64,000 bases of DNA from MH13 sp040219355 (lineage in GTDB: Bacteria; Pseudomonadota; Alphaproteobacteria; Rhizobiales; MH13), in contig JAVJSN010000010.1 in NCBI GenBank assembly GCA_040219355.1, forward strand, positions 1-64,000, read 5' to 3'. Every line of letters starts with the position of its first letter. Positions within the stretch are counted from its first letter, which is position 1. The notes below the pieces were generated by a model. The model was given only the letters and a program-made list of their open reading frames with translations, did no database searches and was not told where the DNA came from. The position numbers and the translations under genes were made by a program. Positions 45,355 to 55,147 of the stretch are shown one piece after another.

Positions 45355-46610
45355 GAGCGATAGTCGCCATTGATCGCCACATAAGCCTTTGTGAGGTCAC
45401 ACGTCCAAATGGTGGCCGCACCATCGCCAAGGCCAAGATCGACACGCAGCGTAATCTCTGGGCACTTCATAACCGCTGCAGCAGCATCTTCACTGTAAGC
45501 TGGATCGCGCGCGCCCTCGAAGGCCACCCGCACCTCAACTCCATCAGCGCCGAACCAGATCCCAAGCCGGTCGCGATCAGCTGGCTCACCGGCCTTCCCA
45601 ACGGCCATGACCACGCGGCCCCAATTGGCATCCTCGCCAGCAAAGGCCGTCTTCACCAAAGGCGAATTTCCAATGGCACGCGCAATCACTTCTGCGCTGG
45701 CGTCGGATACTGCGCCTTCAACCTGCACCGTGACAAACTTCGAAAGCCCCTCACCGTCTTTGACGATGGCATGGGCTAGTTCCAAAGAAAGCTGGTTTAG
45801 AGCGTCCTGCAAAGCGCCAAGCCGCGGATCCTCCAGCCTCGCGATTGGCGCATCGGCCAGCCGTTTGCCCGTCGCGAACAACAGCACGGTGTCAGAAGTT
45901 GAGGTGTCACTGTCGATGGTGATGCGGTTAAAGCTGCCGCCCACCGCTTTGCTCACCATGGCTTGCAAAACATCCGGCGCGATGGCTGCATCCGTGGAGA
46001 TAAACGAGAGCATTGTCGCCATATCGGGCGCAATCATCCCTGCCCCTTTGGCGATGCCCGTGATCGTAACGACCTGCCCGTCCACTTCAATTTGGCGCGT
46101 GGCACCTTTGGGGAACGTGTCGGTGGTCATGATGGCCTTCGCCGCTTCCACCCAACGCTCCGGCGAACCATTAAGTGATGCGACCAAACCATCCATCACG
46201 TTGGCGAATTTATCTGCCGTCAAAGGTTCACCAATGACGCCGGTTGATGCCAGAAAAACGCTATGCGGTGCCACATCCAAGGCACTCGCCACGATATCCG
46301 CTGAGCGCGCCACCGACTGCTTGCCCTTCATGCCAGTGAACGCATTGGCATTGCCGGAATTGACAAGCAATGCGCGTGCACCGCCTACGCCAAGCATGTC
46401 TTTACACCACTCCACCGGCGCCGAAGCGCACGCCGATTGCGTGAAGGCGCCAGCCACGCTGGTCCCTTCATCAAACGCCATCAACAGAACGTCAGTACGC
46501 CCGGCATATCTGATACCAGCCGCTGCCGTTGCCAGCAGCACCCCTGCCACCGGCAAAACATGCGGATTGTGCAACGGAGTGAACGGTGAGGGAAAGTCGA
46601 TCCCGCCCAT
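45351..46610 (-). CDS. argJ: bifunctional ornithine acetyltransferase / N-acetylglutamate synthase
   Basis: Recycles the acetyl group in arginine synthesis: it moves acetyl from N-acetylornithine to glutamate, and in the bifunctional type also uses acetyl-CoA. The 419 residues match the family. The precursor cuts itself before the Thr of APDMATML (about residue 198), within GAGMIAPDMATML, to give alpha and beta chains. LVNSGNANAFTG, and the C-terminal DLTKAYVAINGDYRS, are signatures. It is 18 nt downstream of the parvulin gene and overlaps mutT. Confidence 0.96.
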   Translation of the reverse strand: MGGIDFPSPFTPLHNPHVLPVAGVLLATAAAGIRYAGRTDVLLMAFDEGTSVAGAFTQSACASAPVEWCKDMLGVGGARALLVNSGNANAFTGMKGKQSVARSADIVASALDVAPHSVFLASTGVIGEPLTADKFANVMDGLVASLNGSPERWVEAAKAIMTTDTFPKGATRQIEVDGQVVTITGIAKGAGMIAPDMATMLSFISTDAAIAPDVLQAMVSKAVGGSFNRITIDSDTSTSDTVLLFATGKRLADAPIARLEDPRLGALQDALNQLSLELAHAIVKDGEGLSKFVTVQVEGAVSDASAEVIARAIGNSPLVKTAFAGEDANWGRVVMAVGKAGEPADRDRLGIWFGADGVEVRVAFEGARDPAYSEDAAAAVMKCPEITLRVDLGLGDGAATIWTCDLTKAYVAINGDYRS

Positions 46611-46628
46611 AACGAAAAACCTTTACCG

Positions 46629-47474
46629 CTATTCTGGTGCAGCGGGCGGCTCTAGGCCTTCCACTTCGTAGCTGATCGCAGCCCCTTCGCGCAGACCAGT
46701 GATGGCCTCAACGAAGGCCTGCTGCAACAGGCCTTGCTGAATCTGCGGAGCAAGTTCAGCGAAAGATGGCGCTTCGCTTTGGCGAATTTCTTCCAAATAG
46801 ATCACGTGCCATCCGAAACGGCTTTCCACTGGATCGGGCGTAAAGCTGCCAACCTCCAGTGAGAACGCGGCATCTTCAAACACCGGCACCATGCGACCGC
46901 GACCAAAAAATCCAAGGTCGCCGCCGTTGGGCCCGCTTGGGCCAGTTGAGCGTTCAGTTGCCAGCTCGGCGAAGTCTGCGCCAGCGTCCAACTCCTCGAT
47001 CACAGCGCGGGCATCTTCTTCAGTTTCAACCAAAATGTGGCGCGCTTTGCGTTCTTCTTCCGGTTCAAAGCCCGCGACCGCTTCATCATAGGCTGTTTGT
47101 AGCGCTTCCTCATCAACCTGGGCAGCGAGTACATCCACCAAATAGGCTGTGCGCAGAGTGCGGGCACGTTGGTAAGCCAAGCGGCGCTGAAAAGCTTCGC
47201 TATCGGCAAGCCCTTCCTCTTCGCCGGCACCGGCGAGCAAATGCAGATCAATCAACGCATCGACAATGACCGCGCGGCGCTGATCGTCGGGCACGCGCTG
47301 CAACTGTTCAGCAAAATCTTGGCTGGCCATCATTGCTTCATCTTCAGTGATTTCATAACCATTGACAGTCGCAAGCACGGTGTCCGGCTCAAGCGCATCC
47401 TGCGCCAGCGCAGAGCCTGAAATGGCAAAGGTTGCAAGCCCAGCGGCAGCCAAGCGGGTAAGGAGATGCGGCAT
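46629..47474 (-). CDS. parvulin-type peptidylprolyl isomerase, exported
   Basis: A periplasmic folding factor of 281 residues. A signal peptide (MPHLLTRLAAAGLATFAIS to ALAQ, about 1-24) is followed by an SurA-like helical N-domain and the rotamase domain at about 145-240: RKARHILVETEEDA, GGDLGFFGRGRMVPVFEDA and SRFGWHVIYLEE. The ATG at 47474 has AAGGACC upstream and opens the signal peptide; a longer frame is rejected. It is the first gene of the operon with argJ and mutT, and divergent from secA, which exports such proteins. Confidence 0.92.
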   Translation of the reverse strand: MPHLLTRLAAAGLATFAISGSALAQDALEPDTVLATVNGYEITEDEAMMASQDFAEQLQRVPDDQRRAVIVDALIDLHLLAGAGEEEGLADSEAFQRRLAYQRARTLRTAYLVDVLAAQVDEEALQTAYDEAVAGFEPEEERKARHILVETEEDARAVIEELDAGADFAELATERSTGPSGPNGGDLGFFGRGRMVPVFEDAAFSLEVGSFTPDPVESRFGWHVIYLEEIRQSEAPSFAELAPQIQQGLLQQAFVEAITGLREGAAISYEVEGLEPPAAPE

Positions 47475-47722
47475 CTTCAAGGTCCTTGAATTGGGTTCTG
47501 ATGGGGGAGGCAAAGAGCGTGTTGACCCTGTCCCCCTTAAATCGGGCCGGACCATGGCGATGTTTCGCGACGTTGACAAGCAAAAGGGCCATTCTTATCT
47601 GTGTGGCGCTCTCTCACCTGCTGCAAGTGGCATCATCAGCCGTGCAGCCAGCTTTGCTTTTCTTGTTCATCGCACCCAGCCCTTGATGTGGCCCATAGGG
47701 GTGCGCGGAGATATTGCCCGCC

Positions 47723-50605
47723 ATGCTCGGCCTTGGTTCCATCGCCTCCAAACTTTTTGGCTCCTCCAACGATCGCCTCGTAAAGGGCTATCAAGCCCGC
47801 GTTGATGCCATCAACGCCCTCGAGCCGGAGATGGAAGCCCTCTCTGACGACGATCTGCGCGGCAAAACAGCTGAGTTCCGACAGCGGCTGGAAGATGGCG
47901 AAACGCTCGACAAGCTTCTGCCAGAGGCCTTTGCTGTGGTCCGCGAGGGCGGCAAACGCGCTCTGGGCCAGCGCCATTACGACGTTCAGCTCATCGGCGG
48001 CATGGTGCTGCACGAAGGCAAAATCGCCGAGATGAAGACCGGCGAGGGTAAAACCCTTGTCGCCACGCTTGCTGTTTATCTCAATGCGCTGGAAGGCAAA
48101 GGCGTGCATGTTGTGACCGTGAACGACTATCTTGCCCGTCGCGATGCGGCCTGGATGGGACAGGTCTATGGCTTCCTCGGCCTGACCACAGGCACCATTG
48201 TCCATGGCCTGAGCGACGAAGAGCGCCGCGCCGCTTATCGCTGCGATGTCACCTATGCCACCAACAACGAGCTCGGCTTCGACTATCTGCGCGACAATAT
48301 GAAGTATCGCCGCGCGGAAATGGCGCAGCGTGCGCATCGCTTCGCCATCGTCGATGAGGTGGATTCCATCCTTGTCGATGAGGCGCGTACCCCGCTGATT
48401 ATCTCCGGCCCCTTGGCCGACAAGTCTGAGCTCTACACCGCTATCGATAAGCTGGTGCCGCAGTTGCGCGAAGATGACTACGAGATCGATGAAAAGCAGC
48501 GCACGGCCAACTTCTCCGAACAAGGCTCAGAAACCCTTGAACGCATCCTGTCCGAAGCAAACCTGATCGAAGAAGGCACCGATCTCTACGACGTGGAGAA
48601 CATCCAAGTCGTCCACCACATGAACCAGGCACTGCGTGCTCATCAGCTTTTCCAGCGCGACAAAGATTACATCGTGCGTAATGGCGAAGTGGTCATCATC
48701 GATGAGTTCACCGGCCGCATGATGCCAGGTCGCCGCTTCTCAGATGGCTTGCACCAGGCTCTGGAAGCCAAAGAAAACGTTGCGATCAACCCGGAAAACC
48801 AGACGCTCGCGTCGGTGACGTTCCAGAACTACTTCCGCCTTTACGACAAGCTGGGCGGCATGACCGGGACGGCCTCTACCGAAGCCGAAGAATTCGGCAA
48901 CATTTACGGCCTGGAAGTGGTGGAGATTCCCACCAACGTGCCCGTGGCCCGCATCGATGACGATGATGAAGTTTACCGAACGTTTGAAGACAAATACCGT
49001 GCCATCGTAGCGTTGATTGCTGATTGCTCGCGCCGTGGCCAGCCGATCATTGTCGGCACGACGAGCATCGAAAAGTCCGAGCTGCTTTCGCAAATGCTTT
49101 CCGACAAGAAAGCGGTGCTTGCCATCGCCGACAAGCTGATCGAGCAAGCCGACAACACCGACAAAGGCGAGGCGGAACTGGCTGAATACCTCCGCCAAGC
49201 AGGCGACTATCTCAAAGAGACCGCCAAAGGCGTGAAGGGCAAAAACCCAGCCATCACGCACCAAGTTTTGAACGCTCGTTTCCACGAGCAAGAAGCCTTG
49301 ATCGTGGCCCAGGCAGGCGTGCCGGGTGCTGTCACCATCGCCACCAACATGGCCGGTCGCGGTACCGACATTCAGCTTGGCGGCAACGCGGATATGCGCA
49401 TCGTCACTGAGCTCGGTGAGATGGAAGACGGGCCGGAAAAAGACGCCAAGGCAAAAGCGATTCGGGAAGAAGTTGCCAAACTGAAACAACAGGCGCTGGA
49501 TGCGGGCGGGCTGTATGTGGTCGGCACCGAGCGTCACGAAAGCCGCCGTATCGACAACCAGTTGCGTGGCCGTTCAGGGCGTCAGGGCGACCCTGGGCAC
49601 TCGAAATTCTTCCTGTCGTTGCAGGATGATCTTATGCGCATCTTCGGCTCGGACCGCATGGATGGCATGCTACAAAAGCTTGGCCTGAAAGATGGCGAAG
49701 CGATCATCCACAATTGGATTAACAAGGCGCTTGAGAAAGCCCAGCAAAAGGTGGAAGCGCGCAACTTCGACATCCGCAAAAACCTACTGAAATACGATGA
49801 CGTCATGAATGATCAGCGCCGCGTGGTCTTTGACCAGCGCCTGGAGTTGATGGAAGAGGACGACCTGGCCGAACCGGTTAAGGACATGCGCCACGATGTC
49901 ATCGAAGATCTGGTGGCCGCGCACATTCCTGAAAAGGCCTATCCAGAACAATGGGATACCAAAGGATTGCAGGAGCAGGTGAAGGCTGTTCTCAACCTTG
50001 ATCTGCCTGTTGTCGCGTGGGCCGACGAAGAAGGCATTGCCGAAGACGATGTGATGGAACGCTTGAAACGCGCCGCCGATGAGGCCTATGCCTCACGGGT
50101 CACCCGTTTCGGCCCGGATGTGATGCGCCAAGTGGAGCGCGCGGTCCTACTGCAAACCCTGGACGGACTGTGGCGCGAGCATTTGGCAACGCTTGACAAC
50201 CTGCGCTCTGTCGTTGGCTTCCGTGGCTATGGCCAGCGCGACCCGCTGCAAGAATACCGCACAGAAGCCTTCCAACTGTTTGAAGCGCTGCTCGCCAATC
50301 TTCGCGAAACCGTCACCAAGCATCTGATGGTGGTTGAAGTGCGCACCGAGGCGCCGCCACAACTGCCAACCGCTGATGACGTGCCTGGCGCGGCACCGCA
50401 GCCTACCAGACCCATGTCGCCGGCGATGGCCTCTGCAGCTGCTGGCATGGCGGCCCTGCGCGGTGAACCAGCACCGGCTTCTGCACCGGTTGCGCCTGAA
50501 GCCCGTGACCCAGAACGTCCTGAAACCTGGGGTAAAGTGGGCCGTAATGAGCCTTGCCCGTGTGGCTCAGGCAAAAAGTTCAAGCACTGCCACGGCGCAG
50601 TCTAG
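47723..50605 (+). CDS. secA: preprotein translocase ATPase SecA
   Basis: Motor that drives unfolded preproteins through SecYEG. The 960 residues are complete. The start MLGLGSIASKLFGSSNDR (ATG 47723) follows GGAG; a TTG nine bases earlier is less likely. Walker A MKTGEGKTL is at about 104-112, VDEVDSILVDEARTPLI gives the DEAD-like box near 210, and TNMAGRGTDIQLGG near 545 is motif V-VI. The C-terminal linker is Pro/Ala-rich, and the zinc motif CPCGSGKKFKHCHG ends the protein; it binds SecB and lipids. Confidence 0.97.
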   Translation: MLGLGSIASKLFGSSNDRLVKGYQARVDAINALEPEMEALSDDDLRGKTAEFRQRLEDGETLDKLLPEAFAVVREGGKRALGQRHYDVQLIGGMVLHEGKIAEMKTGEGKTLVATLAVYLNALEGKGVHVVTVNDYLARRDAAWMGQVYGFLGLTTGTIVHGLSDEERRAAYRCDVTYATNNELGFDYLRDNMKYRRAEMAQRAHRFAIVDEVDSILVDEARTPLIISGPLADKSELYTAIDKLVPQLREDDYEIDEKQRTANFSEQGSETLERILSEANLIEEGTDLYDVENIQVVHHMNQALRAHQLFQRDKDYIVRNGEVVIIDEFTGRMMPGRRFSDGLHQALEAKENVAINPENQTLASVTFQNYFRLYDKLGGMTGTASTEAEEFGNIYGLEVVEIPTNVPVARIDDDDEVYRTFEDKYRAIVALIADCSRRGQPIIVGTTSIEKSELLSQMLSDKKAVLAIADKLIEQADNTDKGEAELAEYLRQAGDYLKETAKGVKGKNPAITHQVLNARFHEQEALIVAQAGVPGAVTIATNMAGRGTDIQLGGNADMRIVTELGEMEDGPEKDAKAKAIREEVAKLKQQALDAGGLYVVGTERHESRRIDNQLRGRSGRQGDPGHSKFFLSLQDDLMRIFGSDRMDGMLQKLGLKDGEAIIHNWINKALEKAQQKVEARNFDIRKNLLKYDDVMNDQRRVVFDQRLELMEEDDLAEPVKDMRHDVIEDLVAAHIPEKAYPEQWDTKGLQEQVKAVLNLDLPVVAWADEEGIAEDDVMERLKRAADEAYASRVTRFGPDVMRQVERAVLLQTLDGLWREHLATLDNLRSVVGFRGYGQRDPLQEYRTEAFQLFEALLANLRETVTKHLMVVEVRTEAPPQLPTADDVPGAAPQPTRPMSPAMASAAAGMAALRGEPAPASAPVAPEARDPERPETWGKVGRNEPCPCGSGKKFKHCHGAV

Positions 50606-50617
50606 TATCCAGAACAG

Positions 50618-51787
50618 TTAGCGGGCGCGGATAAGCGCCCGCATCGCCCAAACGCCGATGACGGGGCCAAGCGCCATCACCACCAGAACGGTTGGCCAGC
50701 CCCAAAGGCCTGCGAGTACCGGCGTTGCCTGCACCGTGATCATGGTGAGCGCAAAACCGAGTGCCGTTTGGAATGTCAGCAAACTGCCCGTCTGATCGGC
50801 AGGCGCGTGGTCGGCCACCAGTGCCGAAAGCTGCGGTGAATCCGGGATCACACTGGCGCCCCATAACAGCAGCACCGGCAGCACCAGCCAGATCGGCCCA
50901 CCAAAGGTCATCGCGGCCAGCAGGGCCGATCCGCCGCTCACCACCATGGCCCCTGCAGCCACCTTCGCCTTGCCCCATCTATCGGCAAGCCATCCGGTGG
51001 GCACGCAGACCACGGCACCCAGTGCGATCACCAGAAACGCTGTCAGGGTCGCAAGCCGCGCCGCGTCATCTCCAGGCATGCTGATCGCGAAGGATGCCGC
51101 CGCGATGAGACCGATCCAGGCCCACATCGCATAGAGCTCCCACATGTGCCCAAGATAGCCGATGATCGCCAGGCGCACACCCTTGTTCGTCCAAGCTGTG
51201 CCGATAGCGCGTGGATTGAAGGCAGCAGCGGTCACATGATGAGGCCCAAGCTTGGCAGCAAGTGCCAACAACCCGCCGAAAATAGCCAAACCTGATGCCA
51301 GCATCACGGTGGTGCGCCAGTCGGCGCCGCCGGTTAGCGCCAAGAAATGTGGTGAAGCCGAGCCAAGCGCCACGGCGCCAACCAGCGCACCGACCAACAG
51401 GCCACGGTCCGTCGATCCCCAGCCAACAGCGATTTTCATGCCCACCGGATAAACCCCGGCCAACAAAGCACCGGTGACGACGCGCAAAAGCACTGCCGCC
51501 AGCGTGTCAGGTGGAACCACAAGGAGCGCAGCATTGGCCAAGCCTGCCAACACGGCACAGCCTGCAAACACCCTGCGTGGATCAAGCCGGTCGGGCAGAC
51601 CAGAGATCGCCAGTGCCAGCGCACCGAGCACAAACCCTCCTTGCACACCGCTGGAAAGCGCTGCTTGCTGACCCGCAGACATCGGAAATTCCGCCACCAT
51701 GCCAGGCAGCACAGCCGCTGACACGAACCAGAGGCTCATGCCGCACACTTCGGCGATCATCAGAAGAAGAATGGAGCGTGTTTTCAC
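50618..51787 (-). CDS. MFS transporter
   Basis: A major facilitator with about 12 membrane helices in 389 residues. The region between helices 2 and 3 holds LPDRLDPRR, a degenerate form of the family's GxxxDRxGRR loop, and GWLADRWGKAKVA near residue 260 is the matching loop of the second half. It starts with GTG (51787), AGGA just before. The substrate is unknown; such proteins often export small compounds. It converges with secA, and its last codons form the hairpin at 50621-50642. It lies downstream of the alpha/beta hydrolase on the same strand. Confidence 0.85.
   Translation of the reverse strand: MKTRSILLLMIAEVCGMSLWFVSAAVLPGMVAEFPMSAGQQAALSSGVQGGFVLGALALAISGLPDRLDPRRVFAGCAVLAGLANAALLVVPPDTLAAVLLRVVTGALLAGVYPVGMKIAVGWGSTDRGLLVGALVGAVALGSASPHFLALTGGADWRTTVMLASGLAIFGGLLALAAKLGPHHVTAAAFNPRAIGTAWTNKGVRLAIIGYLGHMWELYAMWAWIGLIAAASFAISMPGDDAARLATLTAFLVIALGAVVCVPTGWLADRWGKAKVAAGAMVVSGGSALLAAMTFGGPIWLVLPVLLLWGASVIPDSPQLSALVADHAPADQTGSLLTFQTALGFALTMITVQATPVLAGLWGWPTVLVVMALGPVIGVWAMRALIRAR
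50621..50642. terminator. hairpin at the secA / MFS convergence
   Basis: GCGGGCGC (50621-50628) and GCGCCCGC (50635-50642) form a perfect 8-bp stem with loop GGATAA, 15 nt after the secA stop and inside the last codons of the MFS gene. No U-run is present. A possible end signal for secA mRNA. Confidence 0.35.
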
Positions 51788-51850
51788 GTCCTATGCCTAG
51801 CGCGCGTCCAACGGCCAAGCAATTGATCCTATCGGCACATTTTTGCGCCG

Positions 51851-52648
51851 TCAGAGCGAGGTGTAAAACCCGCGCATTGCTGCTTCAAAGGCATCAGGCA
51901 CCTGCACCGGGGCCAGATGACCGGCATTCTCCAACATGACCATCTGCGCGCCAGGTATGGCCCTAGCGAGCGCTTTGGGATGCTCCGGCGGGAATGAAAG
52001 ATCGCGATCAGCGCCGATCACCAGGGTCGGCGTGGAGATACCGCCCAACTGATCCAATACATCATGGGCTTTGACCGCCAGGCCACACGAGAGAGCACCT
52101 GCGACCGTCGTCGACCCAATCATCCGTGCGACCGGATCGAGATCAGCGGGGCCAAAGCCATCGATCAAACCATCACCGTACCAGCGCTCCATAGTTTCGT
52201 GGATCTGCGCCCATAGCCCTCGCGTGGTGATTGCTTGCAATCTCGTGTCCCACATCGCAGCCGCCTCGGGTGGCAAGCGACCGGTGGTACAGGCAAGCAC
52301 AAGTGAATGCATCCGATCAGCATAGGACAGCCCAACATGCTGCCCGATCATACCGCCAATCGACAGGCCGCAAATGTGGGCACGCTCAACACCAGCATCA
52401 TCGAGCACAGCAATCACGCTCTGCGCCAAAAAGCCCATAGCGGCGGCTTTGTCATTGGGCTCAGATTGCCCGTGTCCTGGCAAATCCAACGCCAAGCATC
52501 GATAGTTTGGTGCAAAACGGGCAATCATACCGTCCCACAGCGAGGCGTTGCAGGTGTAGGCGTGGATGAAAACAAGCGCCGGTTGGCCATCAGTGCCACC
52601 GGTATCGATGTAGTAAACGCGCCGATCATCAAGCGTGGCAAAGGGCAT
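51851..52648 (-). CDS. alpha/beta hydrolase
   Basis: A 265-residue enzyme of the alpha/beta hydrolase fold. The oxyanion region LVFIHAYTCNASLWDGMI (near 25-42), the nucleophile elbow GLSIGGMIG (Ser near 98), the acid in VIGADRDLSFPPEHPKAL, and the final His in NAGHLAPVQ form the complete triad. It resembles 3-oxoadipate enol-lactonases and similar esterases, but no aromatic-degradation gene is nearby, so the substrate is open. It is 32 nt downstream of the L,D-transpeptidase gene on the same strand. Confidence 0.85.
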   Translation of the reverse strand: MPFATLDDRRVYYIDTGGTDGQPALVFIHAYTCNASLWDGMIARFAPNYRCLALDLPGHGQSEPNDKAAAMGFLAQSVIAVLDDAGVERAHICGLSIGGMIGQHVGLSYADRMHSLVLACTTGRLPPEAAAMWDTRLQAITTRGLWAQIHETMERWYGDGLIDGFGPADLDPVARMIGSTTVAGALSCGLAVKAHDVLDQLGGISTPTLVIGADRDLSFPPEHPKALARAIPGAQMVMLENAGHLAPVQVPDAFEAAMRGFYTSL

Positions 52649-52680
52649 GAAAAGTCCTTTGGCGAGGAACGTTTAGGAGG

Positions 52681-53844
52681 TCAGTTGCCCGAGAACATCC
52701 CGTCGAACAAGCTGCCAGCGCGTGCCATGAATGAGTTGCCCGCCGCAGGCGCCGAAGCGGGCGCAGCTTCCACCGCTGCTGTTTCAACGCCTGGAGGAGG
52801 CGTTGGCACTGACACAGGGGCAGCAATCGTTTCAGCCAATGGAGGAGGTGTGGGAGCTGATGCCACAACGGGCGCCGGTGCAGCGGCTGGCGGCGCCACA
52901 GGTTGCGGTGTGTTTGCCACCATCACCCGGTCGGCAGCAATCGTTGGCTCACCCACGGCGGGTGCGATGACGCCATTTGGATGATACTCTGCCAACGCAA
53001 CCTCAAAAGCAGCGCGATGTTCAGCCTGCGCAGCCTGAAAAGAGGACGCAATAGGTTCAGGCGTGGTGTAAGCTGGGCACTGCTCAGCGGCAGAAAACTG
53101 CTCGGCAGCCACTGCGTTAAAGATGTAGCGGCGATCGCACACATCCACCTGCGGCGGCATCTTTGTCACTTCAAAGTGTTGATAACCTTCCTGCAACATT
53201 TCCCAGAAGGCAAAGTGTCGGTGGCCGGCATGTCGGGCCATGTTTTCTGGTGTCATGCGGAACGGAAAGGCGTGCACCTGAAACGCCCGCTGTCCGCCTT
53301 CAAACGCTTCACGAGCCAGCGCATAAATCTCAGCAATCTGATCATCCGTCATCGCGTAACAGCCGGCCGATGAACAGGCACCATGCACCATCAGATGCGA
53401 GCCTGTGCGACCGTGCGAGCGATCATAGGCGTTGGGGAAGCCAAGGTTGAAGGACAGATAGAACGAGGAATTCGGGTTCATCTGCGCAGGCGTAATGGTG
53501 TAAAAACCTTCCGGCGCCTGACGATCACCTTCCTGGAACTTTGGTCCAAGCTCGCCCGACCAAGTGCAAATCTCGTAGCTTTCCAGCAGCATGAAGCGAC
53601 CACTCGGTCCACGCTTCCACACTTCCAGCTCACCCTCTTCTTTGAAGATGCGCATATAAATTGGATCGGACTCGCTCATCTCGAGCCGCTCCATCTTCAG
53701 CTGCAACGAAGCAGGAAGCGGCTGCAGATGTTTCGGGCCGTACTCAGACCGGCAAGCGGCCAACATCGGCGCGGCGCTGGCAAGCAGCAAGCCTTTCACC
53801 AATGTGCGGCGACTCAACGCAAATTTCTCAGGAACAGGAGACAT
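52681..53844 (-). CDS. L,D-transpeptidase (YafK/YkuD type) lipoprotein
   Basis: A 387-residue exported enzyme. The start at 53844 gives SRRTLVKGLLLASAAPMLAAC, which has a twin-arginine-like pair, a hydrophobic stretch and a lipobox ending at Cys near residue 31. The catalytic domain (about 50-270) has HGACSSAGCYAMTD near 154-167, the YkuD nucleophile Cys motif of the YafK branch, which in E. coli acts on protein-peptidoglycan links. The C-terminal 110 residues are Pro/Ala-rich and probably unfolded, spanning to the wall or outer membrane. Tat export is uncertain. Confidence 0.85.
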   Translation of the reverse strand: MSPVPEKFALSRRTLVKGLLLASAAPMLAACRSEYGPKHLQPLPASLQLKMERLEMSESDPIYMRIFKEEGELEVWKRGPSGRFMLLESYEICTWSGELGPKFQEGDRQAPEGFYTITPAQMNPNSSFYLSFNLGFPNAYDRSHGRTGSHLMVHGACSSAGCYAMTDDQIAEIYALAREAFEGGQRAFQVHAFPFRMTPENMARHAGHRHFAFWEMLQEGYQHFEVTKMPPQVDVCDRRYIFNAVAAEQFSAAEQCPAYTTPEPIASSFQAAQAEHRAAFEVALAEYHPNGVIAPAVGEPTIAADRVMVANTPQPVAPPAAAPAPVVASAPTPPPLAETIAAPVSVPTPPPGVETAAVEAAPASAPAAGNSFMARAGSLFDGMFSGN

Positions 53845-54055
53845 CGTACGCAATACCTTCACGACGCAAAACAAACAGACGGTACTTTCACCATACAATT
53901 TGCCCTTATGAGCTTACGAAAGGTTTACCAAACCTAACACTGGCTGCCTCATGATAAAAGACGCAAGCCAAGGGCCTCACGCAATCGTCATCACGCGCGG
54001 CTACCGCACGTTACACCCGATTATGGCCTGACAATGACTGCAGTTGGGCGTTGCG

Positions 54056-55015
54056 TTAGGTGCTTAATGTACGCCCGATCGCCAGAAACTTCTCATGCCG
54101 CAAGGCGCGCCAATCGGTCTGCGGCGCGCCATCGAACTGATCAAATGTCAACGCGATCTGGTTGCGCACATTGGCTATAGCCTGCGACGGGTCGCGATGT
54201 GCACCGCCCAAGGGCTCGTCGATCACCCCATCAACCACTTTAAGATCGGTGAGGTCATCAGCGGTCACTTTAAGCGCTGAGGCGGCATCCGATGCTCGTG
54301 CGCTATCACGCCACAATATGCTCGCCGCGCCTTCCGGTGAAATCACCGAATAGATCGCGTGTTCCAGCATGAGCACCTTGTTGGCGGTGGCCAACGCGAT
54401 CGCGCCGCCGGAGCCACCTTCGCCAATGATCACGCTGATGGTGGGCACTTTGACGTTCAGACATTCTTCGGTGGAACGAGCAATAGCTTCCGCCTGGCCT
54501 CGCTCTTCAGCGCCGATACCGGGGTAGGCGCCAGCGGTATCAACGAAGGTAATGATCGGCAGGTTGAAACGGTCGGCAAGCTTCATCGCCCGCACTGCTT
54601 TGCGATAGCCTTCGGGTCGGGCCATGCCAAAATTGTGTTTCAGGCGCGAAGCTGTGTCGTCACCCTTTTCATGGCCAATCACCATAACAGAGCGACCATC
54701 AAAGCGGGCCATACCCATCTGGATCGCGTGATCATCGGCAAAGGCACGATCACCGGCCAACGGCGTAAAATCGGTGAAAAGTGCTTGCGCATAGGCTTTG
54801 AAATGCGGTCGATCCGGATGACGCGCGATCTGCGTTTTTTGCCACGGCGTCAGCTTGGTGTAGAGGTCGGTCAACGCTTTCTGCGCTTTAACCTCCAGCC
54901 GGGCGATTTCGTCGGCTACGTCAACCGCCGCGTCCTCAGCCTGCAAAGCCTTCAGCTCAGCCACCTTGCCTTCCAGGTCGGCGACAGGTTTTTCAAAATC
55001 CAGATAGGTGTGCAT
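54056..55015 (-). CDS. accA: acetyl-CoA carboxylase carboxyltransferase subunit alpha
   Basis: Half of the carboxyltransferase that moves CO2 from biotin to acetyl-CoA, making malonyl-CoA for fatty acids; its partner AccD is not in this window. The 319 residues match. Signatures are LTPWQKTQIARHPDRP, GHEKGDD, NFGMARPEGYRKA and FVDTAGAYPGIGAEERGQ, with GEGGSGGA as the CoA oxyanion loop. GAGG lies four bases before the ATG at 55015; a GTG codon just upstream is an alternative. The gap to xerD (about 130 nt) holds a palindromic fragment at 55066-55110. Confidence 0.96.
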   Translation of the reverse strand: MHTYLDFEKPVADLEGKVAELKALQAEDAAVDVADEIARLEVKAQKALTDLYTKLTPWQKTQIARHPDRPHFKAYAQALFTDFTPLAGDRAFADDHAIQMGMARFDGRSVMVIGHEKGDDTASRLKHNFGMARPEGYRKAVRAMKLADRFNLPIITFVDTAGAYPGIGAEERGQAEAIARSTEECLNVKVPTISVIIGEGGSGGAIALATANKVLMLEHAIYSVISPEGAASILWRDSARASDAASALKVTADDLTDLKVVDGVIDEPLGGAHRDPSQAIANVRNQIALTFDQFDGAPQTDWRALRHEKFLAIGRTLST

Positions 55016-55147
55016 CACGCCTCAAACTTGGCTGGCAACGGGATAAACCACCCTTGCCGAACGATCGCCGGACTTGAAGTCGCTTCAAGCCCGGAAGTCA
55101 AGGGATTGGACTGGCTCCAGTCACAACAGACTTAAAAGATCAGCCCC

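Noticed and set aside
47636..48523. A 295-codon frame on the minus strand
   Set aside because: Antisense to the start of secA and overlapping its promoter region; composition is that of a shadow frame.
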